NCBI GenBank assembly: GCA_021736615.1
Contig: JAIPFN010000151.1
Coordinates: forward strand, 1 to 13,375
Length of the DNA stretch: 13,375 nucleotides
Direction: 5' to 3'
From: Phycisphaerae bacterium
GTDB taxonomy: Bacteria > Planctomycetota > Phycisphaerae > Sedimentisphaerales > Anaerohalosphaeraceae
Of the stretch, positions 12,679 through 13,375 are shown piece by piece; positions within the stretch are counted from its first letter, which is position 1; the number at the start of each line of letters is the position of its first letter. A program made the translations under genes and the position numbers. The notes under the pieces were generated by a model. The model made no database searches, was not told the DNA's origin, and worked only from the letters and a program-made list of their open reading frames with translations.

Positions 12679-13375
12679 TTATTTGCTATTTTTTTTCGGT
12701 TTCGGTTTAAATGGAATACCTTTTGCCGAGTACTCTGAGGCTTTCACTTCCAAAAGGTCGCCGGTTTCCTTCTGGAGTTTGTTAAATGTTTTGAACAAGC
12801 CCGCGATCACCGGTGCGTACTTCTTATCGGCTGCGAGGTTTTTCATTTCTTTTGGGTCGACTTTAATATTGAACAGTTTGACCTTTTTGATCCTGGGATA
12901 CATTATCAGCTTGTAATCGCCCTCGGTAACCATTCGCTGGGATTCGGGTTCATAGGCACCGTAGACTGCGTCGTAGCTGCTTTTCTTTTCTCCTTTGATA
13001 AGCGGCATAAGGCTGTTGAACTGGACGTGGTCAGGCTTTTTGACGTCTGCAAGGTCGAGGGTCGTGGCCATTATGTCCTGCAGGTAAACGGGCATGTCGA
13101 GCTTTTTGTTTTTCGGGACGTTCGGACCGCAAACCATCAGCGGAACCCGCATGCTGTGGTCGTACATGTTCTGTTTACCGAGCAAACCGTGCTGACCGCA
13201 GGCAAGGCCGTGGTCGGCTGTGAAGAAGATGTAGGTATTGTCGGCTTTGCCGGACTTTTCCAACGCGTCCAGTATCCGGCCGACCTGGGCGTCCATGTGC
13301 GTAATTATCGCGTAGTATTCCTGGCGGTTGACCTTGACAGAATACTCGGTACGCGGGAACGGGGCAAGCTTTTCA
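12679..13375 (-). CDS. Sulfatase (S1 family, arylsulfatase-type), C-terminal part only
   Basis: The frame is open to the window edge, so the N-terminus with the formylglycine motif (CxPSR) is outside. The visible 231 residues contain family landmarks, numbered from the visible end: EYYAIITHMDAQVGRIL (15-31), then FFTADHG (46-52) with the metal-binding Asp-His, then GKQNMYDHSMRVPL (60-73) with the conserved Lys and His of the active site. A C-terminal domain with YKLIMYP and the LFNIKVDPKEMKNLA segment is typical of S1 sulfatases. It would hydrolyse sulfate esters, probably of sulfated polysaccharides, and probably outside the cytoplasm, although the signal peptide is not visible. The end is basic (KPKPKKNSK). 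Substrate class cannot be assigned from this part. Confidence 0.95.
   Translation of the reverse strand, partial: EKLAPFPRTEYSVKVNRQEYYAIITHMDAQVGRILDALEKSGKADNTYIFFTADHGLACGQHGLLGKQNMYDHSMRVPLMVCGPNVPKNKKLDMPVYLQDIMATTLDLADVKKPDHVQFNSLMPLIKGEKKSSYDAVYGAYEPESQRMVTEGDYKLIMYPRIKKVKLFNIKVDPKEMKNLAADKKYAPVIAGLFKTFNKLQKETGDLLEVKASEYSAKGIPFKPKPKKNSK

Overview
The window reads as chromosomal DNA of a Gram-negative, non-model bacterium. A planctomycete of the Phycisphaerae type is my best guess. The grounds are an S1 sulfatase, a lipoprotein, a type of intergenic DNA packed with small hairpins and 7-bp tandem repeats, and housekeeping genes of about 55-57% GC in the lines I counted. The taxonomic guess is inference; no rRNA or other marker is present.

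Layout. (1) 1-2553, all on the minus strand: rarA, then a 5-formyltetrahydrofolate cyclo-ligase, a strong intrinsic terminator, then the N-terminal half of a membrane-anchored protein cut by the window edge. (2) 2554-3084: hairpin-rich noncoding DNA and a short reading frame interrupted by a TGA. (3) 3085-4889, minus strand and clearly AT-rich (about 27-35% GC in sampled lines): a small one-TM protein followed by a 516-residue protein with a PD-(D/E)XK nuclease-like core. This is the most foreign-looking and least understood part, and is a candidate small defence-type cassette. (4) 5019-5592: noncoding DNA with a 14-bp-period repeat, a 7-bp-period repeat, hairpins and eight A-tracts in helical phase. 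(5) 5593-6999: a beta-CASP metallo-beta-lactamase ribonuclease with its own promoter. (6) 7000-7332: two heptanucleotide arrays and a double-hairpin repeat. (7) 7333-8556: a lipoprotein of the C45 acyltransferase-like family that seems to lack the nucleophilic Cys. (8) 8557-11701: a consensus promoter and ileS on the plus strand. (9) 11702-13375: a bidirectional terminator, then on the minus strand a 218-residue one-TM protein, an overlapping 44-residue Cys-containing ORF, and the C-terminal part of a sulfatase.

The housekeeping genes serve DNA replication repair (rarA), folate metabolism, RNA processing (beta-CASP) and translation (ileS). Apart from the short rarA/cyclo-ligase operon they look like independent units separated by repeat-rich spacers. 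The points most worth a second look are the AT-rich nuclease cassette, the recurrent period-7 arrays at several unrelated intergenic sites, the phased A-tract segment, the probable leaderless rarA transcript, the C45 homologue without its nucleophile, and the unreported 44-residue ORF.
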